DNA of 52,815 nucleotides from CAYSEW01 sp964430245 (lineage in GTDB: Bacteria; Bacteroidota; Bacteroidia; Flavobacteriales_D; Parvicellaceae), in contig CAYSEW010000020.1 of the NCBI GenBank assembly GCA_964430245.1, forward strand, positions 1 through 52,815, read 5' to 3'. Below the pieces are notes generated by a model. The model did no database searches, was not told the DNA's origin, and saw only the letters and a program-made list of their open reading frames with translations. The position numbers and the translations under genes are program-made. Shown here in pieces: positions 1 through 8,830 of the stretch. Numbering within the stretch: position 1 is the stretch's first letter; every line of letters starts with the position of its first letter.

Positions 1-911
1 ATAACAAACAAACCATTATCTACACTTCCCATCACATAAGCGTTTAATTCAATGAACTTAGATTGATCTTTTATTAAATTTTTGTAGAATCTAGATGATT
101 TGCCTCTTCCTAATAGATCTGATATTAAATCTGTCACTTGGTAATCTGAACCTGTACGTTGATCCATATGAAAAGCAATAAAAATCATATCACTAGGCAC
201 ATTTCTCTCCACCCACAATTCTCTTTTTTTAGTTTGAATTGATTCTTCTGGAAGATTCCTTATGTATTTTTTTCTTTTTTCAATAGGTCCAAACCATTTA
301 TCAGCTAATGATTGAACATCATTCATCTCTATATTTCCAGAAACAGCTAAAATGGCATTTGAAGGCGTATAATGTTTAAAGAAAAACGATTTCACCTCTT
401 CCATTGTTGCATCTTCAATATGCTTGATCTCTTTCCCGATAGTTGCCCATTGATAAGGATGTGTTTTATAACAAAGTGGTCTTAACAATAACCACACATC
501 CCCATATGGTTGATTTAAATATCGTTGTTTGAACTCTTCTATTACTACACTTCTTTGTACTTCAAGACTTTTTTCTGAAAAGGCCAACAAATTCATCCTA
601 TCAGATTCTAACCAAAATGCTGTTTCTAAATTTGAAACCGGTAATGTCATATAATAATTAGTGATATCATTAGAAGTAAAAGCATTGTTATGTCCTCCAG
701 CTTTTTGTAAATGAAGGTCAAAATCAGGGATATTTGCTGACCCTCCAAACATTAAATGTTCAAATAGATGAGCAAATCCTGTTCGACCAGGCTCCTCATC
801 TCTGGCTCCAACATCATATAATAAATTAAATGCAGCTACTGGACTTGAAACATCTTTATGATGAATCACTTTTAACCCATTTGAAAGCTGTATTTTTTCA
901 AAGTTTATCAT
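1..911 (-). CDS. M16 family zinc metallopeptidase (partial, C-terminus outside window)
   Basis: About 303 N-terminal residues are visible, read leftwards from ATG at 911; the gene runs off the window edge, so it is cut by the window and not necessarily broken. The inverted zinc motif HLFEH (H48, E51, H52) lies in the context FAHLFEHLMFGG, which is diagnostic of pitrilysin/insulinase-type proteases. A downstream IEEFKQR segment around residues 124-130 is the expected place for the third, glutamate, zinc ligand. No signal peptide is evident in the first 20 residues. Its ATG overlaps the stop of the upstream flavoprotein gene by one base (TAATG), so the two are probably co-translated. Family membership is secure. 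The substrate and the presence of a second M16 domain cannot be judged from this fragment. Confidence 0.93.
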   Translation of the reverse strand, partial: MINFEKIQLSNGLKVIHHKDVSSPVAAFNLLYDVGARDEEPGRTGFAHLFEHLMFGGSANIPDFDLHLQKAGGHNNAFTSNDITNYYMTLPVSNLETAFWLESDRMNLLAFSEKSLEVQRSVVIEEFKQRYLNQPYGDVWLLLRPLCYKTHPYQWATIGKEIKHIEDATMEEVKSFFFKHYTPSNAILAVSGNIEMNDVQSLADKWFGPIEKRKKYIRNLPEESIQTKKRELWVERNVPSDMIFIAFHMDQRTGSDYQVTDLISDLLGRGKSSRFYKNLIKDQSKFIELNAYVMGSVDNGLFV

Positions 912-1861
912 TAAAAATTAAATTTAGCAGTAAGTAATGATTGCTTTGCCTCGTGATATTCTTGTAGGATATTCTCTACAATTTTATTTGCAGGTATTAT
1001 TTCATTCATAATTGAAGCAACCTGACCAATTTCTAATTCTCCTTGATTAAGTTCGCCTTCAAACATACCCTTTTTAGCCCTTCCTTTGCCTAGCTTCTCC
1101 TTTAGTAATTCAGGATCTCCTCCTTTATTATAAATTTCCTGTAATTCAGAGAAAAAATCATTCTTAATCATTCGAACAGGTGTGATTTCCTTTAAAGTCA
1201 ATAAAGTATCACCTTCTTTAGTATCTACAACTTTAGTTTTAAAATTTTGATGTGCAGAAGATTCATTAGATACTACAAAACGAGTACCCATCTGTACAGC
1301 ATCAGCTCCGAGAAGCATAGCTGCCAACATTGAACTGCCTGTTCCTATTCCTCCAGCAGCTATAACAGGTATATTGACTGCATTTACAACATCTGGTATT
1401 AAACATAAAGTAGTTGTTTCATCTCTTCCATTATGCCCACCTGCTTCAAACCCTTCTGCAACAATAGCATCAACACCAGCATCCTGAGCCTTTAAAGCAA
1501 ATTTTACACTTGAAACTACATGAACAACTTTAATTCCTTGATCTTTTAGTGTTTTAGTCCATGTTTTAGGGTTCCCTGCAGATGTAAAAACTATAGGTAC
1601 CTTTAATTCAATGATCGATTCTACATGTTTATCAATATCAGGATATAATAATGGTAAATTAACAGCAAATGGCTTGGATGTAGCTTTTTGACATTTATTG
1701 ATATGCTCTCTTAATATTTCAGGATACATAGAACCCGATCCTATTATACCTAAACCACCTGCATTAGAAACTGCACTAGCCAATTCCCATCCAGAACACC
1801 ATATCATACCAGCTTGAATAATTGGATATTGAACGCTAAATAATGTAGTTATCTTATTCAT
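911..1861 (-). CDS. NMO/FabK-family FMN-dependent flavoprotein (nitronate monooxygenase-like)
   Basis: The 316-residue protein is a TIM-barrel flavoprotein of the nitronate monooxygenase / enoyl-ACP reductase II group. Visible motifs are QAGM (16-19), GGLGII (35-40), EGFEAGGH with the conserved His143, AAGGIGTG (168-175) and GADAVQMGTRF (185-195), the last two forming the FMN phosphate site. Length fits the family. It has no signal peptide and should be cytosolic. It is the first gene of a two-gene unit with the M16 protease and is divergent from the outer-membrane gene at 1932. Whether it oxidises alkyl nitronates or reduces an enoyl substrate cannot be decided from sequence. Confidence 0.88.
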   Translation of the reverse strand: MNKITTLFSVQYPIIQAGMIWCSGWELASAVSNAGGLGIIGSGSMYPEILREHINKCQKATSKPFAVNLPLLYPDIDKHVESIIELKVPIVFTSAGNPKTWTKTLKDQGIKVVHVVSSVKFALKAQDAGVDAIVAEGFEAGGHNGRDETTTLCLIPDVVNAVNIPVIAAGGIGTGSSMLAAMLLGADAVQMGTRFVVSNESSAHQNFKTKVVDTKEGDTLLTLKEITPVRMIKNDFFSELQEIYNKGGDPELLKEKLGKGRAKKGMFEGELNQGELEIGQVASIMNEIIPANKIVENILQEYHEAKQSLLTAKFNF

Positions 1862-1894
1862 TTAATTTTTCACGAATTTAATGAAAGATTAACT

Positions 1895-1902
1895 TATTTT
1901 TG
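1895..1902 (+). promoter_or_regulatory. Candidate -7 box (TAnnTTTG) for the barrel gene at 1932
   Basis: TATTTTTG matches the Bacteroidota -7 consensus TAnnTTTG and ends 29 nt before the ATG. No clear TTTG -33 element lies 17-23 bp upstream, so this is a half-match. Confidence 0.4.
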
Positions 1903-1931
1903 TTTTAATAGCCAATCCAAAACATAAAATC

Positions 1932-2591
1932 ATGAAAAAACTTTTTACTTTATTAATTATAGCATCTATTTCATCTATTTCTTTTAGTCAGACTGATGCA
2001 AATCCAAGTGTAGACTTTAACAACAATTCCTCTGATAATTTCAACATAAATGCTGTAAAAAAAGGAACTTTAATTATTGATCCTTGGTATGGTTTTCCTC
2101 TTTGGGGGAAACAACTATATACTTCAATTGTAGATTCTACTGGTGGTAGCTATAGGGGACTTGGCCCATTAGGGGCTACTTTAGAATTTATGTTAGCTGA
2201 TGATGTAGGAATTGGTGTTGACTTTATTTACAATTCTCATTCGTATAGATATACAACTCAATCTGTAGATGCCCAAGGAAACCCAATTACTTATTCCTAT
2301 GATTGGAAAATGGAAAGAGTAAGGATTCATTTAAGAATGAACTATCACTTTTCTCAATCAGAAGATCTAGATGCTTATTTTGGAGTTGGCGTTGGAACTA
2401 ATAATAGATTTTATACCACAGAAAGTAACGACCCTAATTGGGATGATTCATCTTCTGAAGGCACAATACTACCTGTTTCTGGAAGAATATGTGTAGGAAC
2501 TAGGTATTATTTTAATAGTAAATTAGGTTTTGCTATAGAAGCTGGACTTGGCGGTCCACTCCTTAGAGCTGGTCTTAGTATTAAAATCTAA
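1932..2591 (+). CDS. Secreted outer-membrane beta-barrel protein, function unknown
   Basis: This 219-residue protein begins with a typical signal peptide (residues 1 to about 19, MKKLFTLLIIASISSISFSQ). It continues with alternating hydrophobic/polar strands rich in Gly, Tyr and Asn, such as YFGVGVGTNNRFYT and the terminal GPLLRAGLSI, typical of small outer-membrane barrels of the OprW/OMP_b-brl type. The last residues end in a hydrophobic strand (SIKI), as expected for barrel insertion. The ATG at 1932 is preceded by a Bacteroidota -7 box. The gene lies 94 bp before another barrel gene in the same direction, which has its own promoter. No specific function is recognised. Confidence 0.75.
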   Translation: MKKLFTLLIIASISSISFSQTDANPSVDFNNNSSDNFNINAVKKGTLIIDPWYGFPLWGKQLYTSIVDSTGGSYRGLGPLGATLEFMLADDVGIGVDFIYNSHSYRYTTQSVDAQGNPITYSYDWKMERVRIHLRMNYHFSQSEDLDAYFGVGVGTNNRFYTTESNDPNWDDSSSEGTILPVSGRICVGTRYYFNSKLGFAIEAGLGGPLLRAGLSIKI

Positions 2592-2648
2592 TCCGTTAAA
2601 TAGATTTCCCTACTTTTTATCCCTGTTTTTTTATATATTAAAAGGTTT

Positions 2649-2680
2649 TTTGCTAAGTATTAGCTCATTTACTAAATTTG
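2649..2680 (+). promoter_or_regulatory. Bacteroidota-type promoter, TTTG-N20-TAAATTTG
   Basis: A -33 TTTG (2649-2652) and a -7 TAAATTTG (2673-2680) are separated by 20 bp, an essentially perfect match to the primary-sigma consensus of this phylum. The -7 box ends only 5 nt before the ATG at 2686, so the transcript should start at or next to the start codon (leaderless). Confidence 0.65.
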
Positions 2681-2685
2681 CAGTA

Positions 2686-3603
2686 ATGAAAAGTATATTA
2701 TCAATCATATTTTCTTTGTTTTTCCTGTGTTCTTTGACAATCAAATCACAAGGACAATACAACTGGGATATTGGTATTAGACTAGGGTCAACTAATTATC
2801 TTGGCGAAATTGGTGGAAAGGAGAAAACCAGAAGGAATTTCATATTGGACATGAGGATCCCAAATACTGGATTTGTAGTTGGTGGATTTGCTAGATATAA
2901 GATCAATAATTACTGGTCAGTAAATACACAAATCAATTATGGCCAGATAAGAGGAGATGATGCCCATTCTACTAATCCTGGAAGAATGTGGAGGAATTTG
3001 CGTTTCAAAAACAACATTCTTGAATTAACTACTAGAGGTGAATTTAATTTCTTTGAAGAGCCAGATTTAGGAGGAAGAGGCCGTTATAAAAATGAATTTA
3101 AATCATTTATACATGCTGGGCTAACTTGTTTTTATCACAATCCTAAAGGAAGTACAGATGGAAATACTTGGCATTTATTACAACCACTACAAACAGAAGG
3201 TCAAAAATACAGTAAAATTGGTCTTGGCATTCCATTAGGTCTAGGAGGCGTATTTACTTTTGACAGAAACCACAGAATAGGTATTGATTTTTCCTGGACA
3301 AGTACTTTTACTGATTATTTGGATGATATTTCAACTGTTTATCATGACCCTTCTCAAATGAGCTCACTTGCTTCCTCATTAGCCAATCAATCTGAAGGTG
3401 TTGTTCCTATAGAAGAAAGCCTGAATTTTGTTGCGGGGGAAAAAAGAGGAGATCCAACTCATGACGATGCATATATCTTTATGACAGTAAGCTATAGCTA
3501 TTTCATTCAATCAAGAAATAAATATTATAAAAATTCTAGGGCTAAATTACGTAGAGGTAGAGGCAGAAGGTCAAAAGGCAGAAAAATAAGGGCTAAATTC
3601 TAA
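2686..3603 (+). CDS. DUF6089-like outer-membrane beta-barrel protein with basic tail
   Basis: I start this at the ATG at 2686 (305 residues). The frame stays open back to 2548, but only from 2686 does a proper signal peptide appear (MKSILSIIFSLFFLCSLTIKS) and the promoter lies just upstream. The mature N-terminus (YNWDIGIRLGSTNYLGEIGG) is characteristic of the DUF6089 family of Bacteroidota outer-membrane barrels. Aromatic-rich strands follow throughout. The last 24 or so residues are strikingly basic (KLRRGRGRRSKGRKIRAKF), outside the barrel pattern. The 3' end overlaps the convergent glycosyltransferase gene by 11 bp. Function is unknown. Confidence 0.82.
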   Translation: MKSILSIIFSLFFLCSLTIKSQGQYNWDIGIRLGSTNYLGEIGGKEKTRRNFILDMRIPNTGFVVGGFARYKINNYWSVNTQINYGQIRGDDAHSTNPGRMWRNLRFKNNILELTTRGEFNFFEEPDLGGRGRYKNEFKSFIHAGLTCFYHNPKGSTDGNTWHLLQPLQTEGQKYSKIGLGIPLGLGGVFTFDRNHRIGIDFSWTSTFTDYLDDISTVYHDPSQMSSLASSLANQSEGVVPIEESLNFVAGEKRGDPTHDDAYIFMTVSYSYFIQSRNKYYKNSRAKLRRGRGRRSKGRKIRAKF

Positions 3604-4333
3604 ATTGAGACAATTTCCTTATTGGCTTAAGTAAAAACGTAAATAGATTGGGAGTTAACTGATTAATATTCCATGCTTTTTTATCATCTCTATTGGCTTT
3701 GATTCTATTTTTAAGGCTTATATTACTAATACCCCCCATCCTCATTTTTATAATAATTTCTGATAAATATGCAATACTAATTTTATGTTTATGTATCACT
3801 CTTAACATAAATTCATAATCTGCAGCTGACTTCATAATAAGATTATAATTCCCATATTTGTTATAACATTCCCTTTTAATAAAGAATGTAGGGTGAGGTG
3901 GCATCCAGCCCCATTTAAAAGCTCCATCAGAATACTGCCCAGACTTCCAAACTCTTTTTACCTTATTTAGGTCATATTGATCAACATAAACAAGATCTGC
4001 ATATATTCCATCATTATTGCCAATACGATCAACTATCTTAGAAATAACCCCATTGTTTGAATAAATATCATCAGAATTAAGGATTCCTATCAAATCCCCT
4101 GTCGCAGACTGAATGCCCTTATTCATTGCATCATAGATTCCGCTATCTTTTTCAGACAGATAAAATGAAATCTCATCTTTATATTTTTGAATTATTTCAT
4201 TAGTACCATCATTAGATTCACCATCAATAACAATGTATTCTATATTTGGATAATCCTGATTAATTACAGACTCAATAGTACCCTTTATTGTCTTTACACT
4301 ATTATAACATACAGTAATTATACTAACCTTCAT
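3593..4333 (-). CDS. Family 2 glycosyltransferase (WcaA-like)
   Basis: The 246-residue protein has the GT-A nucleotide-sugar fold start VSIITVCYNSVKTIKGTIES, the acidic EYIVIDGESNDGT motif, the DSGIYDAMNKGI segment and the metal-binding NSDD motif near residue 90. These are standard for GT2 enzymes of the WcaA type that add a sugar to a lipid-linked intermediate on the cytoplasmic face. It has no membrane segments. It is the last gene of the polysaccharide locus and its 5' end overlaps the acetyltransferase gene by 11 bp. Its stop overlaps the convergent barrel gene by 11 bp. Donor and acceptor are not predictable. Confidence 0.88.
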   Translation of the reverse strand: MKVSIITVCYNSVKTIKGTIESVINQDYPNIEYIVIDGESNDGTNEIIQKYKDEISFYLSEKDSGIYDAMNKGIQSATGDLIGILNSDDIYSNNGVISKIVDRIGNNDGIYADLVYVDQYDLNKVKRVWKSGQYSDGAFKWGWMPPHPTFFIKRECYNKYGNYNLIMKSAADYEFMLRVIHKHKISIAYLSEIIIKMRMGGISNISLKNRIKANRDDKKAWNINQLTPNLFTFLLKPIRKLSQFRI

Positions 4334-4871
4334 TTTCTATAAGACGTTTTCTGATTTCAACAGCAGGATTTCCCTGATAAATAGCATCATTATCAAGATT
4401 TTCAACAGCTACTGAACCAGCCGTTAAAATTGAATTTGTATTACATTTCACTCCAGGACAAACAATAGCTTTTGCTCCAATCCAAACACCATTTTCAATA
4501 ACGATATCTTTAACAATTAGGTCAAACTGTAATTTTTTATAATTATGATTACCTGTCAATAAATAAGCTCCTTGTGAAATACATACATGATCTTTTATTT
4601 GAACTTTTCCTAAATTATCTATCCATACACCTTCTCCAATCCAAACATGATTACCTATTTCCAGCTTCCAAGGATATTTAATATTTACAGAAGGTTTAAT
4701 AATAACCCCTTTTCCGATTTTAGCTCCAAAAATTCTTAGAATTATTCTTTTTATAACACTGAATGGAATCCATTGATTTCTAATAAAAATTAAATTCATA
4801 AAATACCATAATATCCTAATGAATATATTTCCTGGACGGTACCAACTATTGTTATATTGATCTAATTTCAT
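4323..4871 (-). CDS. Hexapeptide-repeat acetyltransferase (WcaF-like)
   Basis: This 182-residue protein shows left-handed beta-helix hexapeptide repeats (IGKGVIIKPSVNIKYPW, IGNHVWIGEGVWI, IENGVWIGAKAIVCPGV), the catalytic-type His in TGNHNYKK, and the terminal YQGNPAVEIRKR signature (family form: GNPAK) of WcaF/CysE-like O-acetyltransferases. It should transfer an acetyl group from acetyl-CoA to a sugar hydroxyl of the repeat unit in the cytosol. It sits between a GT4 and a GT2 gene with overlaps of 4 bp (5') and 11 bp (3'), so it is translationally coupled. Acetyl as the acyl group is inferred from the family. Confidence 0.87.
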   Translation of the reverse strand: MKLDQYNNSWYRPGNIFIRILWYFMNLIFIRNQWIPFSVIKRIILRIFGAKIGKGVIIKPSVNIKYPWKLEIGNHVWIGEGVWIDNLGKVQIKDHVCISQGAYLLTGNHNYKKLQFDLIVKDIVIENGVWIGAKAIVCPGVKCNTNSILTAGSVAVENLDNDAIYQGNPAVEIRKRLIENEG

Positions 4872-6028
4872 TCTATGGTTTTTTGAGCTACTTTGTTGAT
4901 CATTTGAAGATATTTATCTCTAAATATATCTAAATCTATATTTTTTTTAAAAAAATCATAAGCTCCTATTCTATATTCAATCCATTCTTCATTTGATAAA
5001 TTTTTAAAATAGTTTAATTTTTCTACAAATAGGTTAATATCTAAATCTAATGCAGCTCCAGCATTCGAGTTTTCTAATTTCTTCCATGGTGTATGATTAC
5101 TTATTAATACAGGACATCCTTCTGATAAAGCTTCTACAATACTATGACCATAATTTTCATTTAATGAAGTGCTGATAAATAAATTAGTATTTGAAAAATA
5201 GGACCTTATTTCATTAAATGATCTTTCATTTAAATAATTGACACTGCAATTATTCGGAAGATCTTTAATTAGAGTATTGCATTGGTTGAAATAATCCATG
5301 TCCTCAATTGGACCAATTAAATTTAAAACAACATTAAACTTCACCTTTTTTAAAACATTTAATAGAAAAATTATATTTTTTATTGGTGAAATGCGACAGA
5401 TAGATAGTAAGTATAATGTATCTCCGATATCAATCACTTTTAAATTCACATTTTTTTTAGATTTAACAGGGAGATTAGGCACTATATCTATTTGCAATTT
5501 ATCACCAAATACACTTTTAATTTCATTTAACTCAAATTGAGAAGAAGCATGCCAATGAATTGATCTAAAAAAACCAGTTAATTTAGCAATACGAATAAAA
5601 AAAAGCTTTTTATACTTTTTGATATTCAAAGATTCCTTACCTAGCATTCCTCTTGGAGATAATAAAAATTGAACTTTCTCCTTTTTTAAAGCAGAAAAAG
5701 GTTTCAATGTAAATTGATAAGAAAAAAGACTATTAAAATAAATAATTTCTGGTTGAATTTCTTTAAATAAAGACCTGTACTTACTTGTTTTTTGAAAAGC
5801 TGGTGTTAGGTATATAATCTTGAAATTTTCTTTTGAAATCCATTTATTTAATTCAATGTTTTTAAAAGAATCTTGGTCACCTAGATCTCTATCACCAGTT
5901 ATTAAGTAAAAATCAAAACTTTCATGCAGATGATCAACTAGATTAGCAATAGATCTTATAGGTCCACCTGCTTTAAAAGCAGGAAAAAACCAATCTATAA
6001 ATATTAATATTCTAACTTTTTTAGGCAC
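4868..6028 (-). CDS. GT4-family glycosyltransferase
   Basis: The 386-residue protein has a GT-B layout. The N-terminal domain opens with RILIFIDWFFPAFKAGGP, typical of GT4 enzymes with a glycine-rich acceptor loop. The C-terminal donor domain carries the EX7E-type motif (STSLNENYGHSIVEALSEG) followed by CPVLISNHTPW. The start is GTG at 6028, which overlaps the 3' end of the upstream asparagine-synthase-like gene by 8 bp; no better ATG exists. The protein is soluble or peripheral, acting on the cytoplasmic face. The sugar is unknown. Confidence 0.87.
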   Translation of the reverse strand: MPKKVRILIFIDWFFPAFKAGGPIRSIANLVDHLHESFDFYLITGDRDLGDQDSFKNIELNKWISKENFKIIYLTPAFQKTSKYRSLFKEIQPEIIYFNSLFSYQFTLKPFSALKKEKVQFLLSPRGMLGKESLNIKKYKKLFFIRIAKLTGFFRSIHWHASSQFELNEIKSVFGDKLQIDIVPNLPVKSKKNVNLKVIDIGDTLYLLSICRISPIKNIIFLLNVLKKVKFNVVLNLIGPIEDMDYFNQCNTLIKDLPNNCSVNYLNERSFNEIRSYFSNTNLFISTSLNENYGHSIVEALSEGCPVLISNHTPWKKLENSNAGAALDLDINLFVEKLNYFKNLSNEEWIEYRIGAYDFFKKNIDLDIFRDKYLQMINKVAQKTIE

Positions 6029-7895
6029 TTACTCCATTTTGCTTCATCCAATGACCTAAAACCACAAGAGGCCAAATTCGTGACCAAGGTATTCTAGGAT
6101 CATTTTTTAGATATCTATCCCATAAATTATCTATTTCTTTTTTATTGAGCAAATTAGTCTCTTTTAAATACATTAATTGTTCTATATTAAAATCTCTTAA
6201 TTCGTTTTTCATCCATTGATCCCAGGGTAACAAAAAACCCATTTTTGGACGATTTACAAGCTTTTCTGGCAACCAATCTTTCATTGAATCAACCAATAAC
6301 TTCTTATTAGAAGAAGGGAATTTCAATTGATCATTTACCCCAATTACATATTCAACTAATCTATGGTCAAGAAAAGGAACTCTTACTTCTAAAGAATGGG
6401 CCATACTCATTTGATCTGTATCTCTTAATAATACATTTTGCATATAAGTATTCATTTCTAAATAAGAAATCTTACTTAAGAAAGGCATATCGAAACCTTT
6501 TGAGCCAACATCAATATTATCTTTTGCAAATTGAAATGGTCTACACATTGGCAAAGAATCTCGCATTATTAATTTTTTCACAATACTATCTGAAAAAATC
6601 TTCCTATTGATATAGTAATAATAAGGTAATTCTAAATATTTCTGAGTAATAATTTCTGCAATTTTATCAGAAGAAATAGATGGTCTAATTTTTTTTAATA
6701 CAGATCCAGCCAAAAGCCTAATTCCTGGAGGAAATGAAAACATCCACTTCTTATCTAATAGCTGATAAGATCTTTTAAAAACATCATATCCTGCAAACAA
6801 CTCATCACCTCCTAATCCAGATAAGGCAACTGTAACCCCGCAATCTTTAGCTGCCTTTGAAACAACGTAAGAATTAGGACCATCACCACTTGGATGATCC
6901 ATTGAGGATAAAGCATGAGGTAGATCCTTTAAAAAGTCTGATGGGCTTAAATTAACCTCATAGTGTTCTGTGTCATATTTTTTTGCAATTAATTTTGCAT
7001 ACTCTCCTTCATTATATTCTTTTTCATCAAAAACAACTGAGAAAGTTTTAACCTTGCCAGGCACTGATTTTGAAGCAGCAGCTACAACTAAACTTGAATC
7101 TATACCCCCACTTAAAAAAGCACCAATAGGAACATCTGATATCAATCTATTTTGAACGGCATCTTGAAAGAGTTCTTTTATATGACCTTGTACAAATGAT
7201 TGAGAGTCATTATACTCAATATTTTTATTTCTGACATCCCAGTAGCTAAAAATTTTAGATTCATCATCATTTACTACCATTAAATGCGCAGGAGGTAAAA
7301 CTTTTACACCATCAATTATAGTATCTGGACCATGAACAGTAGCATAATTTATATAATCAACTAATGAATTTCGATCAATCTTTTTATCAATAAAATGACA
7401 ACTCATAATACTTCTAAGCTCTGAAGCAAATACAATAGATCCATTATGCTCTGAATAATAAAGTGGTTTAATTCCTAATCTATCACGTCCTAATATAAAT
7501 TTTCGATTTCTTTTATCCCAGATTGCAAAAGAGAACATTCCATCAAGATGTTCAACAAAATCAACACCCCACTTTAAATAAGCTGCCAATAATACTTCTG
7601 TATCAGAATTAGTTTTGAATAGGTAGTCTTTTATCTGTGCTTTTAATTGCTGAAAATTATAGATTTCTCCATTAAATACTAAAACAACTTTTTTGTCATT
7701 TGAAATAAAAGGTTGATGGGCATTTTCATCAAGATCTATGATGGAAAGTCGGTTATGCCCTAATATTACTTCATCATCTTTATAAATAGCTGAATGGTCA
7801 GGTCCCCTATGACCCGAAACCTTATTCATTTTTAGTACAAGACCAGTAGGGTCATTATCTTGACCATAGTGAAAAATGCCGTTTATTGCGCACAT
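6021..7895 (-). CDS. asnB: Asparagine synthase-like glutamine amidotransferase (copy 2 of locus)
   Basis: This 624-residue protein has an N-terminal Ntn glutaminase domain (Cys2 nucleophile in MCAING, then SGHRGPDHS, GHNRLSIID and FNGEIYNF) and a C-terminal AMP-forming synthetase domain with the PP-loop SGGIDSS near residue 263 and LGGDELFAGYD. All catalytic landmarks are intact. In polysaccharide loci such proteins often amidate sugar carboxylates rather than make free asparagine. A second AsnB-like gene lies at 24529 in the same locus, favouring glycan amidation for at least one. The 5' end overlaps the epimerase gene by 13 bp and the 3' end the GT4 gene by 8 bp. The start ATG precedes the obligatory Cys2 directly, which fixes it. 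Confidence 0.9.
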   Translation of the reverse strand: MCAINGIFHYGQDNDPTGLVLKMNKVSGHRGPDHSAIYKDDEVILGHNRLSIIDLDENAHQPFISNDKKVVLVFNGEIYNFQQLKAQIKDYLFKTNSDTEVLLAAYLKWGVDFVEHLDGMFSFAIWDKRNRKFILGRDRLGIKPLYYSEHNGSIVFASELRSIMSCHFIDKKIDRNSLVDYINYATVHGPDTIIDGVKVLPPAHLMVVNDDESKIFSYWDVRNKNIEYNDSQSFVQGHIKELFQDAVQNRLISDVPIGAFLSGGIDSSLVVAAASKSVPGKVKTFSVVFDEKEYNEGEYAKLIAKKYDTEHYEVNLSPSDFLKDLPHALSSMDHPSGDGPNSYVVSKAAKDCGVTVALSGLGGDELFAGYDVFKRSYQLLDKKWMFSFPPGIRLLAGSVLKKIRPSISSDKIAEIITQKYLELPYYYYINRKIFSDSIVKKLIMRDSLPMCRPFQFAKDNIDVGSKGFDMPFLSKISYLEMNTYMQNVLLRDTDQMSMAHSLEVRVPFLDHRLVEYVIGVNDQLKFPSSNKKLLVDSMKDWLPEKLVNRPKMGFLLPWDQWMKNELRDFNIEQLMYLKETNLLNKKEIDNLWDRYLKNDPRIPWSRIWPLVVLGHWMKQNGVSA

Positions 7896-8830
7896 TGACG
7901 AATAAAATCAGGATCCTTTAGCATCATATCTATCCCTTGCTCGATTGAAATTAAATCTCTCCCTAATACTTTTTTCATTTTTGAATTATCAGGCATTCTC
8001 CTGCTCATATCGCCTTCAGGCAATGGAGGAAGATGGATGACCTTAGATTTTGAATTAGTTTTTTTAATAATCAGCTTAGCTAATTCCAAAATTGTAATTT
8101 CTTGAGCTCCACCAATATTAATAACGTCATTCATAGCCAATTGATCCTCAAATATTTTTAAGCATACATCAATATTATCAGAAACAAAACAAAATGTACG
8201 AGTTTGTTTTCCATCTCCATAAATAGTAATATCCTTATTTTTTAAGGCTAAAGATAAAAACTTAGCTACTACAAAATCTTTACTCTGATTAGGACCATAA
8301 GTATTAAAAAACCTAAAAATAGTAAATGGCATTCCAAAAGATTTATAAAATGATCTAAAATAAGATTCCCCCACATTTTTAACCACAGCATAGGGAACTC
8401 TTGAATTTAAAGGGGTCGTTTCTTCATTTTGAGGCAATTCTACTGGTTCCCCATAAACTTCTGAAGAAGAAGAGAAAAACACTCTTTTAGCTGAAGTGTT
8501 TTTTGCTAGCTGCAAAACATTTCTTATGCCTTCTATATCATTTAAAACCATAATTGGGTTTTCTTGAGTTCTTTTGACTCCAACAACAGCTGCATAATGA
8601 AAAACATAATCAAATTGATGAACCAACATGATCTCAGATATCTCTTTATATTGATTTACATCACAATAAACAAAAGTCCAATTTTTATAAGATCTAGAAG
8701 GTAGCTTTTCTTTGGAACCTGTTGATAAATCATCTGCAATAACAACAAAATAATCTTGATTCTCAACTAGTTTTCTAGCCAATGCCCCTCCAACATTTCC
8801 AGCACCTCCAGTAACTAATATTTTTATCAT
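7883..8830 (-). CDS. NAD-dependent nucleotide-sugar epimerase/dehydratase (extended SDR)
   Basis: The 315-residue protein has the Rossmann GGAGNVGGAL motif at the N-terminus, the SSSSEVYGEP segment supplying the catalytic Ser, and the YAVVK catalytic Tyr-x3-Lys. RFFNTYGP and the NIGGAQEITILELAKLI segment are typical of UDP-glucose-4-epimerase-type SDR enzymes. It should convert one nucleotide sugar to another for the locus. The gene is coupled to its neighbours: 4 bp overlap upstream with a GT4 gene and 13 bp downstream with AsnB. The exact substrate is not predictable. Confidence 0.87.
   Translation of the reverse strand: MIKILVTGGAGNVGGALARKLVENQDYFVVIADDLSTGSKEKLPSRSYKNWTFVYCDVNQYKEISEIMLVHQFDYVFHYAAVVGVKRTQENPIMVLNDIEGIRNVLQLAKNTSAKRVFFSSSSEVYGEPVELPQNEETTPLNSRVPYAVVKNVGESYFRSFYKSFGMPFTIFRFFNTYGPNQSKDFVVAKFLSLALKNKDITIYGDGKQTRTFCFVSDNIDVCLKIFEDQLAMNDVINIGGAQEITILELAKLIIKKTNSKSKVIHLPPLPEGDMSRRMPDNSKMKKVLGRDLISIEQGIDMMLKDPDFIRQCAQ

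Noticed and set aside
2548..2685. N-terminal extension of the DUF6089-like gene
   Set aside because: The extension lies in the end of the preceding gene and covers its promoter; the real signal peptide starts at 2686.
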